Source: CAZLMG01 sp964560765
GTDB taxonomy: Bacteria > Bdellovibrionota_B > Oligoflexia > Oligoflexales > CAZLMG01
Length of the DNA: 64,000 nucleotides
Direction: 5' to 3'
NCBI GenBank assembly: GCA_964560765.1
Contig: CAZLMG010000011.1
Span: 51,796-115,795 of the forward strand
Below, piece by piece: positions 8,036 to 16,552 of the stretch (its first letter is position 1; every line of letters starts with the position of its first letter). Made by a program: the position numbers and the translations under genes. A model generated the notes under the pieces. It did no database searches, was not told the DNA's origin, and was given only the letters and a program-made list of their open reading frames with translations.

Positions 8036-8602
8036 ATGGGTGTAATTGTGACTACGACGTATGTACCAAGATTGCTGAAGCTATACCGTGACCGGGTGCC
8101 AGAGTTGCAAAAGCAGCTCGGTCTTGAAAACCCGATGCGGGTTCCCAAACTGAGCAAAATCGTGGTGAACATTGGCCAAGGCGAAGCGACCAAGAATATC
8201 AAAATTCTGGATGCTGCAGTGCGCGAGCTCGAGGCTATCACGGGCCAAAAGCCGATTCAGACACGAGCTAAGAAGAGCATCGCGACGTTCAAATTGCGCG
8301 AAGGCATGCCTATCGGCTGCTGTGTGACGCTGCGCGGTAAGCGCATGTATGAGTTTCTGGATCGGTTGATTAATATCTCTGCGCCTCGTATTCGCGATTT
8401 CCGCGGATTTTCGGCAAAGGCATTTGATGGTCGTGGAAACTATACTCTGGGAATCAAAGAGCAGATCGTATTTCCAGAAATTAACTATGATAACGTCGAC
8501 AAGATTCGCGGCATGGGCATTACCTTCAATATGAAGGCGGAGAATGATCTGCACGCCCGCGCTTTGTTGGAAGTATTTAGTTTTCCATTTCGTAAGAACT
8601 GA
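8036..8602 (+). CDS. rplE: 50S ribosomal protein L5
   Basis: 188 residues from ATG 8036, or 184 from a GTG at 8048. Neither start has a strong ribosome site, and the GGGTG at 8038-8042 would suit the GTG slightly better. The L5 core is unmistakable: KIVVNIGQGEA, PIGCCVTLRGKRMYEFLDRL, PRIRDFRGFSAKAFDGRGNY. L5 carries 5S rRNA in the central protuberance. It directly follows rplN with no room for rplX. Confidence 0.96.
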   Translation: MGVIVTTTYVPRLLKLYRDRVPELQKQLGLENPMRVPKLSKIVVNIGQGEATKNIKILDAAVRELEAITGQKPIQTRAKKSIATFKLREGMPIGCCVTLRGKRMYEFLDRLINISAPRIRDFRGFSAKAFDGRGNYTLGIKEQIVFPEINYDNVDKIRGMGITFNMKAENDLHARALLEVFSFPFRKN

Positions 8603-8627
8603 CGTCGCCCGCTAACGAGGAGAATCC

Positions 8628-8822
8628 ATGGCGCGTAAGGCAATGATAGAGAAGTGTAACCGGCTGCGTAAGCACTCGAAGTTTTCGACTCGTGCGTATA
8701 CACGTTGTAATAAGTGTGGCCGCCCGAAAGCTGTTTACCGCAAGTTTGGCATCTGCCGTATCTGTTTTCGATTGATGGCGTTGAACGGTCAGTTGGCCGG
8801 CGTCACCAAAGCTTCTTGGTAG
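8628..8822 (+). CDS. rpsN: 30S ribosomal protein S14, zinc-binding (type Z)
   Basis: 64 residues, the short form of S14. Two CxxC pairs (CNKCGRP and CRICFR) make a zinc site, so this is the C+ paralog, not the longer zinc-free type. A GAGGAG site precedes the ATG by about 7 bases. S14 sits in the 30S head beside S3 and S10. Confidence 0.97.
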   Translation: MARKAMIEKCNRLRKHSKFSTRAYTRCNKCGRPKAVYRKFGICRICFRLMALNGQLAGVTKASW

Positions 8823-8838
8823 GATTGGGAGCAAACTA

Positions 8839-9237
8839 ATGAACGTCAATGACCCCATTGCAGATTTGTTGACTCGCATTCGCAACGCGCAGAAGGCGGG
8901 CAAGGAAGTGGTTTCCATCCCGGCTTCCAACATAAAGATTGGCATCGTCCATCTTCTTCGTGAAGAGGGCTTTGTTAAAAACTACAAGTGCATCCGCGAC
9001 GAGAAGCAAGGCGTCATCAAGGTGGCCCTTCGGTATCGTGATGATGGACTTCCGGTTATCAATGAGTTGAAACGAGTGAGCACTCCTTCTCGGCGAGTCT
9101 ATCGACGCTCTGATGAGCTTCCATACGTTCGTAACGGTTTTGGAGTTGGCCTTTACTCGACATCACGCGGGCTAATGACTGATCGCCAGGCTCGCGAGAT
9201 GAAAGTTGGCGGCGAATACATCTGCAGTGTCTACTAA
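8839..9237 (+). CDS. rpsH: 30S ribosomal protein S8
   Basis: 132 residues. DPIADLLTRIRNAQKAGKE start and the C-terminal GLYSTSRGLMTDRQAREMKVGGE are typical. S8 binds helix 21 of 16S rRNA and represses the spc operon in E. coli by binding near the rplE start. It lies in the standard order between rpsN and rplF with 16-base gaps on both sides. Confidence 0.98.
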   Translation: MNVNDPIADLLTRIRNAQKAGKEVVSIPASNIKIGIVHLLREEGFVKNYKCIRDEKQGVIKVALRYRDDGLPVINELKRVSTPSRRVYRRSDELPYVRNGFGVGLYSTSRGLMTDRQAREMKVGGEYICSVY

Positions 9238-9253
9238 GAATCGGGGATAAGAT

Positions 9254-9799
9254 ATGTCGCGCATTGGAAAGCAGCCCATCGCGTTACCTAAGGGCGTCGA
9301 AGTAAAAGTTGAACCTGGGCATATGGTAAAAGTGAAAGGTCCGAAGGGGACGTTAGAGCGCCAGTTTCACGCTTCTATGAATTTGAATATTGATGGCACC
9401 GCAGTCAAGATTGTGCCGGTCGTCGATAACAAGGAAAGCAAGAAGTTTCACGGACTCACCAGGACGCTTGTAGCCAACATGGTGCACGGTGTTTCCGCTG
9501 GGTTTGAGCGCAGTCTGACGCTTGTTGGCGTTGGCTATCGCGCGGCGCAAAAAGGCAAGGGCCTGACGCTTAGCCTTGGTTACAGTCATCCCATTGAGTT
9601 TGATCCACCGGCTGGTATCGAGTGCAAGGTTGATAAGCAGACCACTGTAATCGTTCAAGGTGCGGATAAGGAACTAGTTGGGCAAGTGGCTGCAAAAATT
9701 CGCGGCTTCCGTGCTCCTGAGCCGTATCATGGTAAGGGTGTTCGCTACACGGATGAGCGGATCGCGACGAAGGTTGGTAAGGCTGCAGGTAAGAAGTAA
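9254..9799 (+). CDS. rplF: 50S ribosomal protein L6
   Basis: 181 residues with the duplicated L6 fold: SRIGKQPIALPKGV at the start and, in the second repeat, GKGVRYTDERIATKVGKAAGKK at the end. The protein lies near the sarcin-ricin loop, where translation GTPases bind. Standard order between rpsH and rplR. Confidence 0.98.
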   Translation: MSRIGKQPIALPKGVEVKVEPGHMVKVKGPKGTLERQFHASMNLNIDGTAVKIVPVVDNKESKKFHGLTRTLVANMVHGVSAGFERSLTLVGVGYRAAQKGKGLTLSLGYSHPIEFDPPAGIECKVDKQTTVIVQGADKELVGQVAAKIRGFRAPEPYHGKGVRYTDERIATKVGKAAGKK

Positions 9800-9824
9800 C
9801 CGAGTTAATTGATCGGGGAATGAT

Positions 9825-10184
9825 ATGAGCAAGACAAATCAAAGACTGAAGCTCAGGCTGCGACGAAAGACAAGAATTAGGGGCAAGGTTTCCGGTACGG
9901 CGGAACGTCCACGCATGACTGTTTTTCGTTCCGCAAAGCACATGAGTGTTCAGGTCATTAATGATGACACCGGCGCGACGTTGGCCAGCGTGCACAGTTT
10001 CGCCAACAAGGGTGCAGGACCTCGTGCTGGAATTGAGCGCTGCAGTGAATTGGGGAAAGCCATCGCTGCGGAGTGCAAGGCCAAGAACATTGGCAAGGTC
10101 GTTTTCGATAAGAACGGCTATGCGTACCATGGTCGTGTCAAAGCATTGGCAGATGGAGCTCGTGAAGGCGGACTGCAGTTTTAG
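9825..10184 (+). CDS. rplR: 50S ribosomal protein L18
   Basis: 119 residues. RKTRIRGKVSGTAERPRMTV and the ending VFDKNGYAYHGRVKALADGAREGGL match L18, which binds 5S rRNA together with L5. Basic N-terminal tail as expected. The rpsE ribosome site begins about 24 bases after its stop. Confidence 0.98.
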   Translation: MSKTNQRLKLRLRRKTRIRGKVSGTAERPRMTVFRSAKHMSVQVINDDTGATLASVHSFANKGAGPRAGIERCSELGKAIAAECKAKNIGKVVFDKNGYAYHGRVKALADGAREGGLQF

Positions 10185-10219
10185 TGCGGGGTGGCCTTTT
10201 ACTTCTTGGAGGGGTTGTT

Positions 10220-10741
10220 TTGAATCGCGAACAGAAAAATGAAGAGCCGTTACAGGATCGCGTAGTCAATATTGCACGCGTATCAAAGGTTGTAAAAGGC
10301 GGACGCCGCTTTAGTTTTAGCGCACTCGTTGTCGTCGGCGATGGCAAGGATAAAGTCGGCTACGGCGTTGGAAAGTCGGGTGAAGTTCCTGATGCCATTC
10401 GGAAAGGCTCCGAGCAGGCTAAGAAGGACATGGTTAGCATTTGTCATCGAGATGGAACGATTCCATTTGAAGTGATCGGAAAGTACGGCTCTTCCAAAGT
10501 TCTGATGTATCCGGCTCAAAAAGGTAAGGGCATCATCGCTGGTGGCGCTGTGCGAACTGTGGTCGAATTGGCGGGTATTGAGAATATTGTATGTAAAGTA
10601 CACGGCACTAAAAACCCGCACAACGTAGTGCGGGCCGTAATCAATGGCCTTGAGCAGCTAATGCACATCGAAGATTATGCAAAGGGCCGCGGTAAAGCTG
10701 CTGGTGAAGTGCTGCAGGTACGAACGCATAGTGAAAAGTAG
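10220..10741 (+). CDS. rpsE: 30S ribosomal protein S5
   Basis: 173 residues from TTG 10220. A longer in-frame GTG at 10184 overlaps rplR and would add a Gly/Leu-rich stretch not seen in S5. The GGAGGGG site (10208-10214) decides for the TTG. Core: VNIARVSKVVKGGRRFSFSA, VGYGVGKSGEVPDAI, then the C-terminal GKGIIAGGAVRTVVELAGI. S5 helps decoding fidelity and forms part of the mRNA entry channel with S3 and S4. Confidence 0.96.
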   Translation: MNREQKNEEPLQDRVVNIARVSKVVKGGRRFSFSALVVVGDGKDKVGYGVGKSGEVPDAIRKGSEQAKKDMVSICHRDGTIPFEVIGKYGSSKVLMYPAQKGKGIIAGGAVRTVVELAGIENIVCKVHGTKNPHNVVRAVINGLEQLMHIEDYAKGRGKAAGEVLQVRTHSEK

Positions 10742-10772
10742 TGGCGCTTAGGCGTCTTGAGGAGAAGGGCAG

Positions 10773-10958
10773 ATGAGCTCGATTATTGTAAAGCAAGTAC
10801 GAAGTATTGCCGGCCAAAGCCACCGCCATCGCCGGACATTGATCGCACTTGGGCTGCGTAAGATGAATGCAACGCGCAAGCACAAGGACAACAACTGCAC
10901 GCGTGGGATGATTAACAAGGTTTCGCACTTGGTATCCTACGAGCTTGTGAACGACTAA
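10773..10958 (+). CDS. rpmD: 50S ribosomal protein L30
   Basis: 61 residues. IIVKQVRSIAGQSHRHRRTL and ALGLRKMNATRKHKDN match L30. It is a small 50S protein absent from some bacterial groups, so its presence between rpsE and rplO is a weak phylogenetic clue. The ATG is preceded by GAGGAGAAGG. Confidence 0.94.
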   Translation: MSSIIVKQVRSIAGQSHRHRRTLIALGLRKMNATRKHKDNNCTRGMINKVSHLVSYELVND

Positions 10959-10977
10959 CACACTGGGAATGCACGCC

Positions 10978-11481
10978 ATGGAAATGAAGAACCTCGGCAA
11001 CCTAAAGCCTGCTAAAGGATCGAATACGGCGCCAAAGCGCCTCGGTCGTGGTATTGGTAGCGGTCTAGGTAAGACGTCAGGCAAAGGTCACAAAGGTCAG
11101 ACCGCGCGCAAAGGGGGCCACATCGCACCCGGTTTTGAAGGTGGTCAGATGCCTTTGTATCGCCGGTTGCCAAAGCGTGGCTTTACGAACCGCTCTCGAG
11201 TAAGTTATAACCCCGTAAATCTTGATTCATTGGAACGGTTTGATGGCGCGCAGGAAGTTACGCCTGAGATGATGGCTAAGGCTGGACTACTGCGATTCCC
11301 GAACGAGCCGGTGAAGCTCTTGGGTAACGGGGCTTTGAAGAAGCCGCTTAAAATCCGGGTTCACAAGGTTAGTGAAAAGGCAAAGGCTGCAGTTGAATCA
11401 GCTGGTGGGCAAGTGGCCATTATCACCGTCGAACGGAAGCCGGTGGTAAAGAATAAGATGAGAAGCTCCACCAAGCGCTAG
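10978..11481 (+). CDS. rplO: 50S ribosomal protein L15
   Basis: About 167 residues from ATG 10978. An ATG at 10969 sits directly against the TGGGA site, so the second ATG with 9-base spacing is preferred. The Gly-rich start KRLGRGIGSGLGKTSGKGHK, then QTARKGGHIAPGFEGGQMP, is diagnostic. L15 extends its long tail into the 50S core. It comes 15 bases before secY, as usual. Confidence 0.95.
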   Translation: MEMKNLGNLKPAKGSNTAPKRLGRGIGSGLGKTSGKGHKGQTARKGGHIAPGFEGGQMPLYRRLPKRGFTNRSRVSYNPVNLDSLERFDGAQEVTPEMMAKAGLLRFPNEPVKLLGNGALKKPLKIRVHKVSEKAKAAVESAGGQVAIITVERKPVVKNKMRSSTKR

Positions 11482-11496
11482 CGGGAGTTGTAAAGG

Positions 11497-12813
11497 GTGG
11501 AACAGCGCATTTCGTCGCTACCGGAATTCAATCATCTTCAGCGAAAACTGATGTTCACCCTCGGATTTCTGGTCTTGTACCGGATCGGCGTGCACATTCC
11601 CATTGCTGGGGTTGATGCACAAGCCATGGGGGAATTTTTCTCAAGCCAGGGCGGCAACATGTTTGGCATGATCAACATGTTTGTCGGCGGGGCTTTGGAG
11701 AGGTTCAGCGTGTTTGCGCTGGGCGTCATGCCTTACATTTCAGCGTCGATTATCGCCCAGCTATTGACGGTTGTTGTTCCAGCGTTGGAGCAGCTTCAAA
11801 AAGAGGGCGAAGCCGGGCGCAAGAAAATCACTCAATGGACACGGTATGCGACCGTAGTTTTGGCGACCATTCAGGGCTATATGATTGCCCAGTCGTTGCA
11901 AGGGTCGAGCTTTAACGGGCAGCCATTGGTGCCAGACGGTGGTGCGGGTTGGATGGCGCTGACTGTCCTATCCTTGGTCGCAGGTACTTGCTTTGTCATG
12001 TGGCTTGGCGAACAAATTACCGACAAGGGTGTTGGCAACGGCATTTCTCTGATTATTTTCGCTGGTATCGTTGCCGGTTTGCCTTCGGCAATAGGTAGCA
12101 CCTACACTCAGTATACATCTGCGCAAATGGACCTTTTCCGAGTTCTGTTGGTCGGTGGTGTGATTATCGCAGTCACGGCAGCGGTTGTGTTCATGGAGCA
12201 AGGCTCTCGTCAGATCCCAGTCCAATACGCAAAGCGACAGGTTGGTCGGAAGCAGTACGGGGGCCAGTCAACGCACCTCCCGATGCGTTTGAATACCGCA
12301 GGCGTCATTCCTCCCATCTTCGCGAGTTCCTTGCTTCAGTTTCCGGTGACCATCGCAGCGGTCGCGCCGAATAGCTGGATGGCAACTATGGTTAATACAG
12401 TGATGATGCCTGGTGGCTGGCTGTATAATACTGTTTACGTCGGGATGATTATCTTTTTCGCCTATTTCTACACAAGTATTGTGTTCAAGCCGGACGACAT
12501 TGCTGAAAATCTTAAGAAGAACGGCGGCTACATTCCCGGAATTCGACCTGGTGTTCGGACGGCTGAGTATTTGGCGAAGGTTTCCTTCCGCTTAACCGGT
12601 ACTGGCGCTCTATATCTTTCCGCGATCTGTGTGGTGCCGACGATCTTGACGGGCGAATTCAATGTCCAGTTTTACTTCGGTGGCACCAGCCTGCTGATTG
12701 TCGTCGGGGTTGCATTGGACACGTTCCGGCAGATTGAAGCACATCGACAATCCTTGCGTTATGACTCTTTCTTGCGCCGTGGCGCGATTCGGCCTCGGGG
12801 ACGTCAGGCATGA
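11497..12813 (+). CDS. secY: Protein translocase subunit SecY
   Basis: 438 residues from GTG 11497. Ten membrane segments are expected and visible as hydrophobic blocks. Family motifs: LYRIGVHIPIAGVD at the start, LGVMPYISASIIAQLL in TM2, and the cytosolic loop PGIRPGVRTAEYL. SecY forms the channel with SecE and SecG, and SecA drives export through it. The many signal-bearing proteins in this window would use it. Its TGA overlaps the ATG of adk by four bases (ATGA), a sign of translational coupling. Confidence 0.98.
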   Translation: MEQRISSLPEFNHLQRKLMFTLGFLVLYRIGVHIPIAGVDAQAMGEFFSSQGGNMFGMINMFVGGALERFSVFALGVMPYISASIIAQLLTVVVPALEQLQKEGEAGRKKITQWTRYATVVLATIQGYMIAQSLQGSSFNGQPLVPDGGAGWMALTVLSLVAGTCFVMWLGEQITDKGVGNGISLIIFAGIVAGLPSAIGSTYTQYTSAQMDLFRVLLVGGVIIAVTAAVVFMEQGSRQIPVQYAKRQVGRKQYGGQSTHLPMRLNTAGVIPPIFASSLLQFPVTIAAVAPNSWMATMVNTVMMPGGWLYNTVYVGMIIFFAYFYTSIVFKPDDIAENLKKNGGYIPGIRPGVRTAEYLAKVSFRLTGTGALYLSAICVVPTILTGEFNVQFYFGGTSLLIVVGVALDTFRQIEAHRQSLRYDSFLRRGAIRPRGRQA

Positions 12814-13451
12814 TTTTGGTTCTGACTGGGGCTCCTGGTGCTGGCAAGGGCACGCAAGCGGATTTGATCCAAGAACGGCTCAAGTTTCGTAAGGTTTCTA
12901 CAGGTGATGCCCTTCGGAAGCATGTCGCGCAAGGGACTGAGATCGGCAAGAAAGCTGGAGCGTTGATTGCAGAAGGCCGGCTAGTTCCGGACGATATTTT
13001 GTTGGGTGTTTTGAAGACTGAAGTCGGTGCCGATCCATCTGAGCGTGTTCTGCTGGATGGTTATCCTCGAAACGTGGCGCAAGCTGAGTCGTTGCGGCAG
13101 CTGCAGAATTTGCACCCGGTCCGTGCCGCTATCCACTTGGATGTGGAGCGGAATACACTCATTGCGCGCCTGACGGGACGCCGAGTGTGTTCGGGTTGCG
13201 GCAAGAGTTTTCATGTAGCATCTAACCCGCCCAAAGTCGCAGGGATTTGCGATTATTGTGGCGGTCAACTTGTCCAGCGTAATGACGATGCGCCTGAAAA
13301 AGTCGCCGTGCGCCTGGATGTCTACGATCGAGAGACGAAGCCTGTGCTGGATTACTATTCCGGCAAAGGACTCACTCACGTCGTTGACGGTAGCCAAGCT
13401 CAGGAAGAGGTTTATCGGCGATTGGCGGAGATTATCCGCGGGATTGCTTGA
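12810..13451 (+). CDS. adk: Adenylate kinase, zinc LID form
   Basis: 213 residues. Catalyses ATP + AMP to 2 ADP. P-loop GAPGAGKGT at residues 6-14, AMP-binding LLDGYPRN and LTGRRVCSGCGKSFH. The LID carries two CxxC pairs (CSGC and CDYC), giving a structural zinc site. Overlaps secY by four bases. The methionine aminopeptidase gene often placed after adk is absent; 141 non-coding bases follow before infA. Confidence 0.98.
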   Translation: MILVLTGAPGAGKGTQADLIQERLKFRKVSTGDALRKHVAQGTEIGKKAGALIAEGRLVPDDILLGVLKTEVGADPSERVLLDGYPRNVAQAESLRQLQNLHPVRAAIHLDVERNTLIARLTGRRVCSGCGKSFHVASNPPKVAGICDYCGGQLVQRNDDAPEKVAVRLDVYDRETKPVLDYYSGKGLTHVVDGSQAQEEVYRRLAEIIRGIA

Positions 13452-13592
13452 TTTCGGCTCGAGATTGCGACTAATGAGCCGTTCATTAGCTTGCTGATCT
13501 GGAGTGATTAGTGTAGTGTTTCGCAACATTTGTGCCTGAATGCAACATGTGGTGCATTTAGTAGCCCGAAAACACAGGGAAATTCTTGGTTA
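13452..13592 (+). promoter_or_regulatory. adk-infA gap with two hairpins
   Basis: The largest gap in the superoperon. CTAATGA (13471-13477) pairs perfectly with TCATTAG (13483-13489) around a 5-base loop, and AATGCA (13539-13544) with TGCATT (13553-13558) around an 8-base loop. Neither has a T run, so they are not simple terminators. An internal promoter or processing site before the alpha part is possible. No good -10/-35 pair was found. Confidence 0.35.
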
Positions 13593-13811
13593 ATGTCCAA
13601 GGAAGATGTCATTGAAGTTGAAGGAACTGTTCGGGAGCCACTTCCGAACGCGATGTTCCGTGTGGAGTTAGAGAACGGTCACACCGTGCTAGCGCACATC
13701 AGCGGGAAAATGCGGATGCACTTCATCAGAATCCTTCCGGGAGACAAGGTGAAGTTAGAAATATCACCCTATGACCTGACGCGGGGACGCATAGTCTACC
13801 GCGCTAAGTAG
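13593..13811 (+). CDS. infA: Translation initiation factor IF-1
   Basis: 72 residues from ATG 13593 (SKEDVIEVEGTV), the exact usual length. An upstream in-frame ATG would add 21 residues not found in the family. OB fold with HTVLAHISGKMRMHFIRIL and PGDKVKLEISPYDLTRGRIV. IF-1 closes the A site during initiation and cooperates with IF-2, whose gene is at 27198. Confidence 0.96.
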   Translation: MSKEDVIEVEGTVREPLPNAMFRVELENGHTVLAHISGKMRMHFIRILPGDKVKLEISPYDLTRGRIVYRAK

Positions 13812-13846
13812 TTAAATAGGGACGAGACAGGAAGAGCGGAGCAGTC

Positions 13847-13960
13847 ATGAAAGTAAGAGCTAGTGTCAAAGCAATGTGTGAGAAGTGCAAAGTGATTAAG
13901 CGCCGCGGTGTCGTGCGTGTCATTTGCGATATTAAGAAGCACAAGCAGCGCCAAGGTTAA
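13847..13960 (+). CDS. rpmJ: 50S ribosomal protein L36, zinc-binding
   Basis: 37 residues. Sequence KVRASVKAMCEKCKVIKRR, followed later by a Cys and then KKHKQRQG, giving the C-C-C-H zinc set of the C+ form. ATG at 13847 and TAA at 13958-13960, 35 bases after infA and 12 before rpsM. This is the standard position of the gene, at the start of the alpha section. Confidence 0.95.
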   Translation: MKVRASVKAMCEKCKVIKRRGVVRVICDIKKHKQRQG

Positions 13961-13972
13961 TAGGAGTTCGAA

Positions 13973-14341
13973 ATGGCACGTATTGCAGGTGTTGACTTAC
14001 CTGGTAACAAGAGAATCGATATCGCTTTGACGGCGATTTACGGTGTTGGCCGGGCGACCGCTTACAAAGTGGTAAGGCTCTCTGGAGTGAATCCAGCGAC
14101 TCGCGCACAAGAGCTGACAAGCGATCAAGTGAACGCGATCCGTAAAGTGCTGGACGATGGGCATGTCGTAGAAGGCGACTTGCGCCGGGAAGTTCAGATG
14201 TCGATTAAGCGTCTGCTCGACCTCGGGAACTATCGAGGTATTCGCCATCGGAAGAAGCTTCCGGTGCGAGGCCAGCGCAGCAAGACCAATTCGCGTACGC
14301 GTAAAGGTCCGCGCAAGACGATTGCGAACAAGAAGAAGTAA
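13973..14341 (+). CDS. rpsM: 30S ribosomal protein S13
   Basis: 122 residues. MARIAGVDLPGNKRIDIALT start, YGVGRATAYKVV helix-hairpin region and C-terminal RGIRHRKKLPVRGQRSKTN tail that touches P-site tRNA. AGGAG precedes the ATG by 6 bases. Forms a heterodimer with S19 in the 30S head. Confidence 0.98.
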   Translation: MARIAGVDLPGNKRIDIALTAIYGVGRATAYKVVRLSGVNPATRAQELTSDQVNAIRKVLDDGHVVEGDLRREVQMSIKRLLDLGNYRGIRHRKKLPVRGQRSKTNSRTRKGPRKTIANKKK

Positions 14342-14378
14342 TTGAAAAGTTGCCTGAGGACATAAAGGAGCGCTCTCA

Positions 14379-14762
14379 ATGAAGCAAGGGCTTCGTAAGA
14401 AAAAAGTGAAGAAGAATGTGCCGGTTGGTGTGGTGCACGTTCAGGCTACCTTCAACAACACGATCATCACGATCAGTGATGTGAATGGTGAAGTAGTTTC
14501 CTGGTCTACCTCTGGAGCCAAGGGTTTCAAAGGGTCGCGCAAAAGCACCCCGTTTGCTGCGCAAGTTGCGGCAGAAGATGCAGCGCGGAAAGCATTTGAC
14601 GCCGGCATGCGTACGGTTTCTGTCCTGGTCAACGGTCCGGGATCGGGTCGTGAGAGCGCCGTGCGAGCAGTGGCTGCTGCTGGTTTGAAAATTGGTTTGA
14701 TTCGTGACGTAACGCCGATTCCACATAACGGTTGCCGCCCTCCAAAGCGCCGTCGCGTTTAA
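14379..14762 (+). CDS. rpsK: 30S ribosomal protein S11
   Basis: 127 residues. GVVHVQATFNNTIITISD, then STSGAKGFKGSRKSTPFAAQ and VNGPGSGRESAVRA, and the C-terminal DVTPIPHNGCRPPKRRRV are all invariant features of S11. It lines the mRNA exit at the 30S platform. The N-terminal stretch is Lys-rich (KKKVKKN). Confidence 0.98.
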   Translation: MKQGLRKKKVKKNVPVGVVHVQATFNNTIITISDVNGEVVSWSTSGAKGFKGSRKSTPFAAQVAAEDAARKAFDAGMRTVSVLVNGPGSGRESAVRAVAAAGLKIGLIRDVTPIPHNGCRPPKRRRV

Positions 14763-14788
14763 AGTCTTTATTTTTTGTATTCCGTAAA

Positions 14789-14808
14789 CAGCCTTCTTGC
14801 CGAGGCTG
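14789..14808 (+). promoter_or_regulatory. Hairpin in the rpsK-rpsD gap
   Basis: CAGCCT (14789-14794) pairs with AGGCTG (14803-14808) around an 8-base loop, 27 bases before the rpsD start. S4 represses the alpha operon in E. coli through an mRNA structure, though at a different site. A regulatory role here is only a possibility. Confidence 0.3.
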
Positions 14809-14835
14809 GATGAAGGAAGAAAAGGAGTTTCTAGT

Positions 14836-15462
14836 ATGGCAAGGTATACGGATTCCTCGTGTCGTCTATGCCGCCGCGAAGGTGGTAAGCTCTTCCTAAA
14901 GGGCGAGCGATGTATGACTGACAAGTGCTCGTTTGAGCGTCGTAACTACGCCCCGGGCCAACATGGCCAGCGCCGAGCCAAGCTGTCCGAGTTTGGAGCG
15001 CAGCAGCGAGAAAAGCAGAAGGTTAAGCGCGTGTATGGGATGCTCGAGCGCCAGTTCCGCACTGAGTTCGATAAAGCCGCCCAGACCAAAGGTGTGACAG
15101 CTGATATCTTCTTCCGCAACTTGGAGCTTCGGCTGGATAATGCAGTCTTCCGCATGGGATTCGCAACATCTCGCAATGACGCTCGGCAAGTTGTTCGTCA
15201 TAACCACATTTTGGTCAACGGCAAGCGTTTGAATATTCCTAGCGCCAAACTCAAAGTTGGCGATGAAGTTTCTCTGGCAGAAAAGAGCAAGCCTATGGGC
15301 CGCTTCGCACTTGCTAAAGAGCATTACGCTAAGCGGGCAACACTGCCATGGGTTGATGTTGATCATAATAAGATGCTTGCAAAGGTTATTGCGCAGCCAC
15401 AGCGTGACGATATTCAGCTCAATGTTAAAGAGCGTATGATCGTCGAACTTTACAGTAAGTAA
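14836..15462 (+). CDS. rpsD: 30S ribosomal protein S4, zinc-binding form
   Basis: 208 residues from ATG 14836, after AAGGAGTTT. An upstream TTG would add 13 unlikely residues. The N-terminal CRLC and CMTDKC cysteines form a zinc site (C+ form). The S4 RNA-binding domain spans about residues 97-160 (ELRLDNAVFRMGFATSRNDA, then QVVRHNHILVNGKRLNIPS). S4 starts assembly of the 30S body and often autoregulates its operon. Confidence 0.97.
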   Translation: MARYTDSSCRLCRREGGKLFLKGERCMTDKCSFERRNYAPGQHGQRRAKLSEFGAQQREKQKVKRVYGMLERQFRTEFDKAAQTKGVTADIFFRNLELRLDNAVFRMGFATSRNDARQVVRHNHILVNGKRLNIPSAKLKVGDEVSLAEKSKPMGRFALAKEHYAKRATLPWVDVDHNKMLAKVIAQPQRDDIQLNVKERMIVELYSK

Positions 15463-15509
15463 GCGCGCGATCCCGTTCCTAACTTTTTTGCCTTTACGGA
15501 GTTTGACAT

Positions 15510-16523
15510 ATGCATCGAAATTGGCAGGACCTCATTACCCCGAAGAGCGTTGAAGTCGAGAAACTCTCGGATAGCTACGGCAAGTTTGTTGCTAAGCCTC
15601 TGGAGCGTGGCTACGGCACAACTCTTGGTAACTCACTGCGCCGTGTCTTGCTTTCTAGCATCAATGGCGCTGCTGTTGTTGCTGTGAAGATCGAGGGTGT
15701 TCGTCACGAATTTTCGACGATTCCTGGCGTCAAGGAAGATGTGACCGATATCGTTCTGAATCTTAAGCAAGTTAACTTGCGCTATCTTGGTGATAAGAGT
15801 GCGATCATCAAGCTCCGCAGTAAAGGGCCTGGTGTTTTGAAAGCCGGAGATATCGAGACTTCGGGCGAAGTCGAGGTATTGAACCCAGAGCAACATGTTT
15901 GTACGGTTGGTGCTGACGGTAAAGTTGACATTGAGATGATGGTGAAGCATGGGCGGGGTTACGTTTCTTCCGAAGAAAACCGCGCGAGCGAAGATGTTCC
16001 AGCTGACTGGATGTGCATCGATTCGATTTTTGCTCCATGTCGCCGTGTTGCTTATTCTGTTTCCAATGCTCGTGTTGGTCAGATGACTGACTACGACAAG
16101 CTAACGCTGGAAATCTGGACAAATAGCTCTGTTCGGCCGGATGACGCTTTGGCGTATGCAGCCAAGATCATCAAAGAACAACTTTCCATATTCATCAACT
16201 TTGATGAGACAGAAGAGGTTGAGGCAGCGGAAGTTCGCGGTGATGACGAACGTCCTAGGTTGAACGAGAATTTGTTCAAGACCGTGGATTCTCTTGAATT
16301 GAGTGTCCGTGCAGCAAACTGCCTTGAGAATGCCAACATCAAGTTTATTGGCGAATTGGTGACGCGCACAGAGGCAGATATGCTGAAGACCAAGAACTTC
16401 GGTCGCAAGTCACTGAACGAGATTAAGGACATCCTGGCCGAAATGGGATTATCGCTCGGCATGAAGATCGATGGTTTTGATCCATCATCTTTGAGAGCTG
16501 GCGAAAAGAAAGAAGAAGCCTAG
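15510..16523 (+). CDS. rpoA: RNA polymerase alpha subunit
   Basis: 337 residues. The N-terminal dimerisation domain (about 1-235) has the typical PLERGYGTTLGNSLRRVLL motif. A linker leads to the C-terminal domain (about 255-320), with SVRAANCLENANIKFIGEL and KNFGRKSLNEIKDIL, the part that contacts UP elements and activators. GGAG lies 9 bases before the ATG. Standard place between rpsD and rplQ. Confidence 0.98.
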   Translation: MHRNWQDLITPKSVEVEKLSDSYGKFVAKPLERGYGTTLGNSLRRVLLSSINGAAVVAVKIEGVRHEFSTIPGVKEDVTDIVLNLKQVNLRYLGDKSAIIKLRSKGPGVLKAGDIETSGEVEVLNPEQHVCTVGADGKVDIEMMVKHGRGYVSSEENRASEDVPADWMCIDSIFAPCRRVAYSVSNARVGQMTDYDKLTLEIWTNSSVRPDDALAYAAKIIKEQLSIFINFDETEEVEAAEVRGDDERPRLNENLFKTVDSLELSVRAANCLENANIKFIGELVTRTEADMLKTKNFGRKSLNEIKDILAEMGLSLGMKIDGFDPSSLRAGEKKEEA

Positions 16524-16552
16524 TACAACTTCATAGGTAAAGAGGCAACGTT

